Numbered from the stretch's first letter, positions 1 to 5,631 are shown. The stretch: DNA of 6,078 nucleotides from Chthonomonas sp. UBA2017 (GCA_002335425.1 DDCB01000049.1:1-6078); one strand, 5' to 3'. Program-made: numbers and translations. Notes: generated by a model from the letters alone, not told the origin.

Positions 1-129
1 GATGTTGGCCGATTGGTCCATGGTCGCGGTTACCGAGCCAAGCGCATCGGTCAGATAGTCCGTCCGGACCCCGCCCGTGCTCTCACCAATGAGGACGCCG
101 TTCACAGAATGATAGTTCGTCGTCGGCAT
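1..129 (-). CDS. Second RHS core cassette, 5' part only (orphan toxin cassette, runs off left edge)
   Basis: The 43 visible residues begin MPTTNYHSVNGVLIGE and include YLTDALGSVTATMD, the start of an RHS repeat-associated core. They are almost identical to the start of the toxin ORF at 1766. Start choice: ATG at 129-127 is preceded by AAGGAA (142-137) with 7 bases between. Of the ten base differences from the other copy inside this ORF, six are synonymous third-position changes (GTC/GTG, CTT/CTC and similar). Only codon 3 (Thr/Val) and one Gln/Glu alter the protein, so this frame has been under coding selection in both copies. No long RHS repeat region precedes it; 60 bp upstream lies the end of the lipoprotein gene. 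I infer an orphan C-terminal RHS cassette whose own toxin domain lies left of the window. The core assignment is secure; what toxin follows cannot be seen. Confidence 0.75.
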   Translation of the reverse strand, partial: MPTTNYHSVNGVLIGESTGGVRTDYLTDALGSVTATMDQSANI

Positions 130-136
130 CAGTTCT

Positions 137-142
137 TTCCTT
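137..142 (-). promoter_or_regulatory. Shine-Dalgarno sequence of the left RHS cassette
   Basis: AAGGAA lies 7 bases upstream of the ATG at 129. It is identical and equally spaced in the right copy (1779-1774). Homology between the two cassettes begins only two bases upstream of it, so the ribosome binding site is part of the duplicated unit. A TGA overlaps the ATG (TGATG), matching TAATG in the other copy. Confidence 0.55.
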
Positions 143-189
143 GGGTTTATGCATAGCGTCGAAAGCGTTTCCGAGTCCAAGTCGCACGC

Positions 190-693
190 TCATAGTGGGT
201 ATTCAAGAGTCACCGGCTTTTGAATAAGACCTCGAGTAAATGGCTGCGCATAGACCGGATGTGGTCCTTTTCCATGCCAAACTGGAATTGGCTCGATGAC
301 GATGACAAGGATCTTGGCAAGTTTCCAGTCTGAATCATAAACCAATTGAGCTATCCGAAATGTCAATGTGGAATTAGGAGGTATTCTCGTCATATATTCC
401 GGATCAAATTTCAAGGACTGACCGACTTGACGGAAATCGTGCAGGTCACCCTTCGCATCTCTATACTTCCATCTAAGAAAGGTACTATGATCAGCGAAGA
501 CGAAGGGATCTCCGCGGAGCGGTGTCAAAGATACCTCGGTGGTAATGAAGGGTCCGCTGCGATCAAAAGACACATTTACGCTAGTGATCCGAGCCTCAAC
601 TGACGAATCCTGATAGCTCTTTGTGGCACTTTGACATCCTAAAGCTGACCAAAGCCCCAAGAAGAAAACTGCTGAGAAAGTCTCAATTTTCAT
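190..693 (-). CDS. Small lipoprotein, candidate immunity protein of the RHS metallopeptidase toxin
   Basis: 167 residues. The N-terminus (MKIETF, then a hydrophobic run AVFFLGLW, then SALGC) is a lipoprotein signal with the modified cysteine at residue 20. The +2 residue is Gln, not Asp, so in a Lol-type diderm it would go to the outer membrane. The mature ~148-residue part has alternating hydrophobic/polar stretches suggesting beta structure (RITSVNVSF, TLTFRIAQLVY, AKILVIVIEPI); I recognise no family. Start choice: ATG 693-691 overlaps the toxin stop TGA (ATGA), the classic arrangement for translational coupling, and AAGAGA lies about 8 bases upstream; an alternative ATG at 702 would add three residues. 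Position directly after the toxin, coupling and extracytoplasmic location fit an immunity protein that neutralises a periplasmic or surface-acting protease. This role is inference from context. The gene shares the low GC of the toxin domain. Confidence 0.7.
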   Translation of the reverse strand: MKIETFSAVFFLGLWSALGCQSATKSYQDSSVEARITSVNVSFDRSGPFITTEVSLTPLRGDPFVFADHSTFLRWKYRDAKGDLHDFRQVGQSLKFDPEYMTRIPPNSTLTFRIAQLVYDSDWKLAKILVIVIEPIPVWHGKGPHPVYAQPFTRGLIQKPVTLEYPL

Positions 694-1766
694 GGGTTGC
701 ATCTCTTGATATTCTCGTAGCCTGGTTTCATGATGTCTCGAATACCCTGGAGGCAATCACTATAGTTGCCTCCAGGACGGCTCATGACTCGAGTAATACA
801 ACAAGCAGCGATGTCGTTGCATGAAAGACCTAGATCCAATAAATTCTGCTCAGTCAGTGGTTTGTTGTTTATGTCACACCAGCCAGACAAATTGGCTGAT
901 TTGAAGTGCTGGTAGCCGCAAGCGTGCAACATCTCGTGCACCATTAGCGCAAAGTGATCGTTTCTTATCGAATACTGGGTTATAAGATGCCCCGCAACGT
1001 TCGAAGTCTGATCAGGGAGCACCCAAATGTTGTCCTGTGGACAAGCTTGATCAACCCAGGAATCGTAATATGTATAGTAAGGATGCTTCCAATCTGTATG
1101 GATAAATATCTTGTGGTGTCCTTGACAAAACTTCTGGATGCACCCGAGTCGGTTCTTACCAAGCCCAGGACAATTCAAAAAGGGTGCAACTGCATTTGAG
1201 TCCGTTATGCACTGATCAATCTTAGCGAGATCTTTGTTCGATAACTTCAGTAAAAGCTTGCACATCTTGTTGATGTAGGCAATGTAATTTGAGGAAACTT
1301 TGGGCTTATCCTCAAAATATCCATACTGGATTCTTATGTTGGGCGCACCTGAAAGGTGGGTACCGCACTTGCACTTGCTGGTCAAGCCCAATCGGTCAAC
1401 TTTTGTCGTCGGATTCCCTCCCACATAAACATACGCCAATTCCTGCGGCCAGAGGGGATCCCTGGAAGTCCAAGCTGCTTGTTCGGTTCCGTAGTGCCGG
1501 TTGATGTTGTATTGCCCCGAATTCGCCAGGCCGGTCTTTCGGCTGCCGGTCGAGCCGTTCCACATGAACTTGGGGTCGGGGTCGGTGCCCGTTTTGGCCA
1601 AAAGATCGCCATACGGTTTGTACCGATAGGTGTTCTTGATGTTGGCCGATTCGTCCATGGTGGCGGTCACCGAGCCGAGCGCATCGGTCAGATAGTCCGT
1701 CCGCACCCCGCCCGTGCTCTCACCAATGAGGACGCCATTCACAGAATGATAGTTCGTTACGGGCAT
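690..1766 (-). CDS. RHS core with C-terminal metzincin-like metallopeptidase toxin domain
   Basis: 358 residues from ATG 1766-1764. Residues 1-128 are an RHS repeat-associated core: YLTDALGSVTATMD, TYRYKPYGDLLAKTG, then TSRDPLW and NPTTKVDRLGL. This ending corresponds to the PxxxxDPxGL boundary after which polymorphic toxin domains begin. Both aspartates expected for RHS self-cleavage are present (D103, D124), but the second motif reads DRLGL instead of DPxGL. Residues 129-358 (DNA 1382-690) are the variable domain. It carries HEMLHACGYQH (H277, E278, H281, G284, H287), a full HExxHxxGxxH zinc motif, followed 41 residues later by VMS (M328), a possible Met-turn. It also has 15 cysteines, pointing to disulfides and action outside the cytoplasm. 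The RHS core is ~58% GC (1501-1620) whereas the toxin part falls to ~37% (1201-1320). An RBS (AAGGAA) precedes the start, and the stop overlaps the lipoprotein start. An upstream GTG/ATG-like extension to 1802 is possible but lacks RHS similarity. Metallopeptidase assignment is by motif only; target unknown. Confidence 0.8.
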   Translation of the reverse strand: MPVTNYHSVNGVLIGESTGGVRTDYLTDALGSVTATMDESANIKNTYRYKPYGDLLAKTGTDPDPKFMWNGSTGSRKTGLANSGQYNINRHYGTEQAAWTSRDPLWPQELAYVYVGGNPTTKVDRLGLTSKCKCGTHLSGAPNIRIQYGYFEDKPKVSSNYIAYINKMCKLLLKLSNKDLAKIDQCITDSNAVAPFLNCPGLGKNRLGCIQKFCQGHHKIFIHTDWKHPYYTYYDSWVDQACPQDNIWVLPDQTSNVAGHLITQYSIRNDHFALMVHEMLHACGYQHFKSANLSGWCDINNKPLTEQNLLDLGLSCNDIAACCITRVMSRPGGNYSDCLQGIRDIMKPGYENIKRCNP

Positions 1767-1781
1767 TAGCTTCTTCCTTGG
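1638..1781. repeat. Direct repeat copy B (RHS core cassette head)
   Basis: Same orientation as copy A at 1-144, ungapped, 14 mismatches. Eight of them cluster in the 16 bases around the start codon; the rest of the coding part differs at only six positions. The repeat spans the RBS, the start codon and about 43 codons of the RHS core. Confidence 0.9.
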
Positions 1782-2431
1782 AGGTAGGTATCTCCATCCC
1801 AAATGAGCGTTGTCGTTCCTGTTCCCGTGATCTCGGCTCGCTTCTTGCCGTCGCCGTCGTAAGTATTCGTGACAAACGTCTTTCGGTCGGCTTGGTGAAC
1901 CGAAAGCCTATTTTCTTTATCATAGCTCATCGTCACCCGGGTCGTTGGCGTCTCGATCACGGTCAGGTTGCCGTTGGCATCGTATGAGTATGACGTCGTG
2001 ACAAGTCCAAGATAGCTGTACCTCAAGCGACCAGACAGGTCGTAGTCGTACGTAATATTGGACCCCGTTTCACTCGACGAAGTTCGATTATCAACCGAAT
2101 CGTAGCCGTAGTTGTAGGTGTGCGTGTTCAAGCCGGTCGTAGCGTCCTGCGTCAATCGGTCGAGCACGTCATAGGTGTACGTGGTCCACTGCCCAGCCGA
2201 GTCTCGGACATCGGTTGCCCGTCCACTTCGATAGAGGCGATACTCAGCGGCACTATTGCTGGACTGGTTTGCAGATTCAGGTGGCGCAGGTTCCCCCACT
2301 CTCGACACGGACTTGCTCGGGTCGGACGGCACCAACTCATTTTCACCTGAAATATGCCAGACATGGGCGGGAAACCGAGCGTTTGGCCGAGAGATTGCTT
2401 CGTCAGAACTCGTGATCGGCGGATTCTCCAT
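1766..2431 (-). CDS. Truncated RHS/YD-repeat protein, upstream half of the split RHS
   Basis: 221 residues from ATG 2431-2429, with GGAG five bases upstream; a GTG at 2437 is an alternative and an in-frame TGA lies just before it. From about residue 64 the protein is a run of YD repeats: YDVLDRL, YDSVDNRT, YDLSGRL, YDANGNL, YDKENRL, YDGDGKK, then WDGDTYLQ near the end. In ordinary RHS proteins these continue directly into the core; here a TAA ends the ORF exactly where the core ORF begins, one base overlapping and in the -1 frame. Residues 1-63 show no YD similarity and may be a fused unrelated segment. Full RHS proteins exceed 1000 residues with an N-terminal secretion region; that is absent, so this is an orphan or degraded C-terminal part. 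Its function would be part of the shell that encloses the toxin; whether it does so when translated separately is unknown. Confidence 0.65.
   Translation of the reverse strand: MENPPITSSDEAISRPNARFPAHVWHISGENELVPSDPSKSVSRVGEPAPPESANQSSNSAAEYRLYRSGRATDVRDSAGQWTTYTYDVLDRLTQDATTGLNTHTYNYGYDSVDNRTSSSETGSNITYDYDLSGRLRYSYLGLVTTSYSYDANGNLTVIETPTTRVTMSYDKENRLSVHQADRKTFVTNTYDGDGKKRAEITGTGTTTLIWDGDTYLQGRS
1774..1779 (-). promoter_or_regulatory. Shine-Dalgarno sequence of the RHS toxin ORF
   Basis: AAGGAA lies 7 bases upstream of ATG 1766-1764 and inside the last codons of the preceding YD-repeat ORF. That ORF ends at TAA (1768-1766), sharing one base with the ATG (TAATG). The same RBS, spacing and stop-on-start overlap occur in the left cassette, which supports independent initiation or reinitiation. 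Confidence 0.6.
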
Positions 2432-2437
2432 TTCCAC

Positions 2438-2664
2438 TCCAACCCATCACACCCTCCGGGAGGTCCGCCATTACGCTTCGGTCGGCGCAATGCGATTAGA
2501 CAGAAAAGGAGAGGGCACTGCGCCCATCGACTGCGCCACCGAAGCATATTTGCTCCCGCAAGATTCTCCCCGCGAGCGGACGGACCCGCGAACCCAGTCC
2601 CGAATCGACTTTTATGCCTGAAAAGGGCACGCCCGAGCAAAAAAGTCTGAACTAAACGGGCTTC
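2438..2664. other. Intergenic region between the divergent RHS ORF and M14 carboxypeptidase gene
   Basis: I see no convincing gene in this stretch on either strand; the ORFs crossing it have no recognisable motifs. It must contain the 5' regions of two divergent genes, but I find no clear -35/-10 pair for either. It contains the stem-loop at 2475-2545 and a short inverted repeat CCTC-CGG-GAGG at 2453-2463, near the start of the RHS ORF. Confidence 0.5.
2475..2545. other. Possible structured RNA or long inverted repeat
   Basis: The outer arms GCTTCGGTCGGCGCA (2475-2489) and TGCGCCACCGAAGC (2532-2545) form 14 base pairs with one bulged C (2483). Inside, CGAT (2493-2496) pairs with ATCG (2526-2529), and directly stacked on it GGGC (2513-2516) pairs with GCCC (2522-2525) around a five-base loop. 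This leaves a 16-base purine-rich side bulge (2497-2512). It lies 44 bases upstream of the RHS ORF start on the minus strand and 131 bases upstream of the M14 start on the plus strand. It has no T-run, so it is not a typical terminator. Strand and function unknown. Confidence 0.35.
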
Positions 2665-2676
2665 TTGGTTTATCCT

Positions 2677-3891
2677 ATGAATGTGATGTTGCGGCGAATG
2701 GTTTTTTTGGGGCTCTTGTTGGGGTCGTTGGTTTCTTTGGGTTCGGGTCAGGACAATTGGTCCCGGTGGCGAGTCGAAACTCGAACTGAAGAGTCGGTCC
2801 AGCAGTTGGCGGATTCCGATCTGACGATCTATCCTTGCACGCTGGTGCTAGGGTCCAACGACGTCGCGATCGGTCCGGGCGAGATGTTTAAGCTCGTGGC
2901 CCTGGGCTTGCCGCACCAGTTCGTCGAGGTGTTGCCTGCGGCCGATGCCTGGGCAAACGTTCCTTCGAGTGACAATTTCAATTATCGCACCGACTACGGC
3001 ACCCTCGCGGATATCCAGGGAGCCTGGGATTCCCTGGTCGCCAGGTACCCGCAGATCATCACGCGGACCCAGATCGCGACGACTTTTCAGGGCCGGCCAG
3101 TTTATGCTTATCGTTTCCGAGGCCCGATGAATGCGACCAGCAAGCAGTCGGTGCTGATGATCGGCGGCATCCACGCTCGCGAATGGATCAGCCCGGCGGT
3201 GATGCTGCACCTGGGGCATCGACTCGCGGATCGTATTTTGAATGACGCGGTTTTTGCCGAGCGAACACGGCGGACCGCGATCCACATCGCCCCGATGATG
3301 AACCCGGACGGATACAGTTTCACCTGGACCACCAACCGGCTGTGGCGCAAGAATCGCCGCGACAATGGGAACGGCACCTTCGGAGTGGACCTGAATCGAA
3401 ACTACTCCGTGGGATGGGGCGGCTCCGGCAGCAGCAGCAATACGAGTAGCGACATCTATCGCGGGCCTTCGGCCTTTTCTGAGCCCGAAACCGCTGGATT
3501 ACGCGACTATGCTTTGGCTCAGCCGGGGCTTCTCGGCTTCATCGACTTTCACAACTACAGCCAGGTGGTCATCCACCCCTGGGGCAACACGACCGCCCCT
3601 TGTCCGGATCACGACCGCCTCGTCAATCTGACCAACTCGATGGTGACCTACATGGAGTCTCTCGGCAGTGCGAACTATCAAGCGGGCCAAGCCTCGATTC
3701 TGCTCTACGTTGCGTCCGGGTGCAGCGACGACTATATGTACGGAACTCGGGGAGCGATGTCGATGACCATCGAGTTGCGAGACACAGGTCAATTCGGATT
3801 CCAGCTTCCGGCCAGCGAAATCACGCCGACCCAGAACGAAGCCTGGAACGCGTTTGAACGGTTTTATCAGGTTCTAGCGCCCGGATTCTGA
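2677..3891 (+). CDS. Secreted M14 zinc carboxypeptidase (carboxypeptidase A/B subfamily, B-like pocket)
   Basis: 404 residues; removes single C-terminal amino acids from peptides. An N-terminal signal peptide (MNVMLRRM, then FLGLLLGSLVSLGSG) precedes a roughly 80-residue segment that may be a propeptide, then the catalytic domain from about residue 105. All hallmark residues of the family are visible: zinc ligands H166 and E169 in HAREW and H292 in DFHNYS; substrate-binding Arg224 in RLWRKN; N240/R241 in VDLNRNY; Tyr344 (CPA Tyr248); and catalytic Glu366 in TIELRDTGQFG. By alignment on YVASGCSDD, residue 351 matches CPA position 255 and is Asp, as in carboxypeptidase B, so preference for C-terminal Lys/Arg is predicted. 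Start choice: ATG 2677 gives a proper signal peptide; TTG 2665 or ATG 2686 are alternatives, and none has a strong SD. Monocistronic; its 3' end overlaps the convergent oxygenase gene by 18 bp. Likely nutritional or extracellular peptide turnover. Confidence 0.92.
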   Translation: MNVMLRRMVFLGLLLGSLVSLGSGQDNWSRWRVETRTEESVQQLADSDLTIYPCTLVLGSNDVAIGPGEMFKLVALGLPHQFVEVLPAADAWANVPSSDNFNYRTDYGTLADIQGAWDSLVARYPQIITRTQIATTFQGRPVYAYRFRGPMNATSKQSVLMIGGIHAREWISPAVMLHLGHRLADRILNDAVFAERTRRTAIHIAPMMNPDGYSFTWTTNRLWRKNRRDNGNGTFGVDLNRNYSVGWGGSGSSSNTSSDIYRGPSAFSEPETAGLRDYALAQPGLLGFIDFHNYSQVVIHPWGNTTAPCPDHDRLVNLTNSMVTYMESLGSANYQAGQASILLYVASGCSDDYMYGTRGAMSMTIELRDTGQFGFQLPASEITPTQNEAWNAFERFYQVLAPGF

Positions 3892-4971
3892 TGACGCGAG
3901 GGATCGCAAGAGCAGTTGGTGAAACTGGTGAGTTCCGGTTTCGCGAGTGGGGCTATACCGCCCGCGGTCGTAAAACCGAGACCGAAGGCCTCTTTGCACC
4001 GCCTCGACGACGGCTTCGTCTTCTCTTTCGACCCGGTCGAGGCCCGATCCGGCCCCGTCGTCAAGCTTGCTCGGGTCCCCTACATACTGGATGAAGCTCA
4101 CCTTGGTCTTACTGGGGCCGAGCGGTTTGACTACGTTGATCGAGAGCCCCCACGGGTAGAAATTCAGCATCAGGTTCGGGAAGAGCCAAAAGTAATAGGC
4201 TCCGATGCGCTCGCCAAAATCGGGTGAATCGGGCGGAAGGTCAAAGCAAGGCTCTCCGGCTTTCGCCACCCCGAGCTGCAGATTGCCGCCCGCAAAAAGC
4301 TCGGTTCGGTAGTTGCCGTAATCCAGCGTTCCCGCCAAGGCGTTGTGGATGAAGGGAATGTGGAATCCCTCCAGGTAGTTGTCAACGTACAGCGCCCAGT
4401 TCGCACTGACGAAATAGTCTTTCTGGCGGCTCGGCTCGTGAAAGAACGACTCGATCGGCATCCAAGAGACCCGCTCTTGCACCGGAGAAATCCATTCTTC
4501 GAAGCCAATTGCCGGAGCCACGCCCGCGAAAAGATGGCTTCGCCATCGGGCCATCGGCACCCGCGAAAGGTGATCGGACTCGCTTGGAAAATTCTCGGCC
4601 GCCTCGAATTCGGGCATGTCTTGGAATCGGCCATCCAGCCCAAATCGGCGGCCATGATAGCGGCATCGCAAAAATCGCTCGTTGCCGCCCGCCTCACAAA
4701 CCAGCATCCCTCGGTGGGTGCAAACGTTGCTCAGGCAGTGCAAAGCGTCTTGGGTATCCCGGGTCAGAACAATCGGCTCGTCTAGACTGCCTTCGAGAAG
4801 CGTCAGCGGGGAGACTTGCCCCGGGACTTTGACCAACCGGTCGTCTCCCACCCACTGCCAAGAGCGGGCAAAGACCTTCTCCAAGACCTCTGAGTAGGTT
4901 CCTGGGTCGGTGTAGAGCTTCGACGATGGGGTCCAAGCTCGCTCGATCGGCTCAAAGGTCGGGTCGGTCAT
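3874..4971 (-). CDS. Rieske [2Fe-2S] non-haem iron oxygenase, alpha-subunit type
   Basis: 365 residues. Family members use O2 and electrons from a reductase to hydroxylate or N/O-demethylate small molecules in the cytoplasm. The Rieske domain shows C84-T-H86 and C103-R-Y-H106, the two cluster-binding pairs. The catalytic domain has DNYLEGFHIPFIH: H204 and H209 bind the mononuclear iron, and E201 sits where the bridging acidic residue between subunits lies. D318, in REDEAVVEAVQRGL, is the likely third ligand. The end (RSRFYDRGRYSPTRE, then HQFHQLL) resembles the choline monooxygenase/glycine-betaine and carnitine oxygenase branch rather than classic aromatic dioxygenases; substrate cannot be fixed from sequence alone. 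Start choice: ATG 4971-4969 overlaps the stop of the cyclic-nucleotide-binding gene (ATGA); an in-frame upstream extension to 5112 is a shadow of that gene. No reductase or ferredoxin gene is in the window. Confidence 0.9.
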   Translation of the reverse strand: MTDPTFEPIERAWTPSSKLYTDPGTYSEVLEKVFARSWQWVGDDRLVKVPGQVSPLTLLEGSLDEPIVLTRDTQDALHCLSNVCTHRGMLVCEAGGNERFLRCRYHGRRFGLDGRFQDMPEFEAAENFPSESDHLSRVPMARWRSHLFAGVAPAIGFEEWISPVQERVSWMPIESFFHEPSRQKDYFVSANWALYVDNYLEGFHIPFIHNALAGTLDYGNYRTELFAGGNLQLGVAKAGEPCFDLPPDSPDFGERIGAYYFWLFPNLMLNFYPWGLSINVVKPLGPSKTKVSFIQYVGDPSKLDDGAGSGLDRVEREDEAVVEAVQRGLRSRFYDRGRYSPTRETGTHQFHQLLLRSLASSESGR

Positions 4972-5405
4972 TGCAACAAAGTCTCGATCTGGTGGTTCGC
5001 TTGGCGGAGCCGAGCGCAAAGGGTCTTCGCGATGTTGCGCAGGACGATTCGCTCGACCGCCGGGTGCGCATCCAGATACTCCCGAAGCCGAGGAGACGGA
5101 ATCACCACGCATTCGCAGTCACCCAGGGCTCGCACCGTCGCCGAGCGCGGCTTTTCATCCAGCAAGGCGACTTCGCCCATGATCATGCCGGGACCGGCGT
5201 GAGCAATGATCTCGCCCTCAACCACCTCGACGCTCGCGGCTCCCGACCGGATCAAGAACAGATCAGTACTCTCTTCGTCGGTGCGAATAATGGGGTCCCC
5301 ATCAAAAAACTGGACCTCGTGCGCCAGCGCGGCGATGGCATCAACCTGCTCATCACTGAGGTTCTGAGCAAGATAGCTTCGGGCAACGGTCTCTCGGATC
5401 GACAT
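4968..5405 (-). CDS. Single-domain cyclic-nucleotide-binding (CRP/PKA-R-like) protein
   Basis: 145 residues, essentially one cNMP-binding beta-roll plus flanking helices. The phosphate-binding cassette is clear: G77-E78-V-A-L-L, then P-R87-S-A-T, the Glu and Arg that contact ribose and phosphate of cAMP/cGMP in this family. There is no helix-turn-helix afterwards (the protein ends QANHQIETLLQ), so it is not a CRP-type DNA-binding regulator; it may be a ligand-sensing partner or have lost an effector domain. Start ATG 5405 has AGGAAG directly upstream, slightly close for an RBS. It is the first gene of a two-gene operon: its TGA overlaps the ATG of the Rieske oxygenase, so the two are probably translationally coupled and made in fixed ratio. 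A nucleotide-responsive role in controlling or scaffolding the oxygenase is inference. Diverges from the tRNA-Thr gene. Confidence 0.88.
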   Translation of the reverse strand: MSIRETVARSYLAQNLSDEQVDAIAALAHEVQFFDGDPIIRTDEESTDLFLIRSGAASVEVVEGEIIAHAGPGMIMGEVALLDEKPRSATVRALGDCECVVIPSPRLREYLDAHPAVERIVLRNIAKTLCARLRQANHQIETLLQ

Positions 5406-5486
5406 CTTCCTATGGGGTACGTTACCCGAGACCCGGCCTGGGACTATGGTCGGAGTGCATTGGAGTCGGTTCGCGGAGAAATGCGG

Positions 5487-5516
5487 TTGGCAGGCCAGCT
5501 GAGGGTGCGGTATAAT
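5487..5516 (+). promoter_or_regulatory. Sigma-70-type promoter for tRNA-Thr
   Basis: TTGGCA (5487-5492) and a perfect TATAAT (5511-5516) separated by 18 bases. Transcription would start near 5523, leaving a leader of about 34 bases before the mature tRNA end at 5557. It lies 80-110 bp upstream of the divergent cyclic-nucleotide-binding gene. Confidence 0.7.
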
Positions 5517-5556
5517 CCTGAGGTCTGGTACGGGGATTTCCCGGCAGAATCGACGT

Positions 5557-5631
5557 GCCGATGTAGCTCAGTGGTAGAGCAGCTGTTTCGTAAACAGCAG
5601 GTCACCGGTTCGAATCCGGTCATCGGCTCCA
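5557..5631 (+). tRNA. tRNA-Thr (anticodon CGT)
   Basis: Complete cloverleaf of 75 bases including encoded CCA (5629-5631). Acceptor stem GCCGATG (5557-5563) pairs with CATCGGC (5621-5627). The D stem is GCTC/GAGC. Anticodon stem GCTGT/ACAGC encloses loop TTCGTAA with anticodon CGT (5589-5591), reading ACG. T stem ACCGG/CCGGT encloses TTCGAAT. The G1-C72 and C2-G71 pairs match known threonine identity elements; the discriminator is T. The plus-strand ORF reading through it is a translation artefact. Confidence 0.97.

Larger units (their letters stand above)
1..144. repeat. Direct repeat copy A (RHS core cassette head)
   Basis: Aligns without gaps to 1638-1781 in the same orientation, with 14 mismatches that I counted by eye (about 90% identity). 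Homology stops sharply at 144: the next bases (GTTTATGCATAG) do not match the other copy. The left end is cut by the window edge, so the full repeat is probably longer. It is a plausible substrate for homologous recombination between toxin cassettes. Confidence 0.9.

Noticed and set aside
1356..1769. Plus-strand ORF antisense to the RHS core
   Set aside because: Antisense to a conserved RHS core whose inter-copy substitutions are mostly synonymous in the minus frame; its own product has no recognisable features.
1764..1790. Programmed -1 ribosomal frameshift between the two RHS ORFs
   Set aside because: The required shift is -1, but neither copy has an X-XXY-YYZ slippery heptamer; an RBS and stop-on-start overlap explain the junction better.
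2152..2640. Minus-strand 162-residue ORF overlapping the YD-repeat ORF start
   Set aside because: Arg/Pro/Trp-rich shadow translation with no motif; the YD-repeat frame is clearly the coding one where they overlap.
2622..2645. GGGC-GT-GCCC followed by TTTT on the minus strand, possible terminator
   Set aside because: The loop would be two bases or the stem only three pairs, the T-run is short, and no minus-strand gene ends there.
5415..5427. Palindrome GGGTA-CGT-TACCC just upstream of the cNMP-binding gene, possible operator
   Set aside because: Only five-base arms; expected by chance in a window this size and matching no operator I know.
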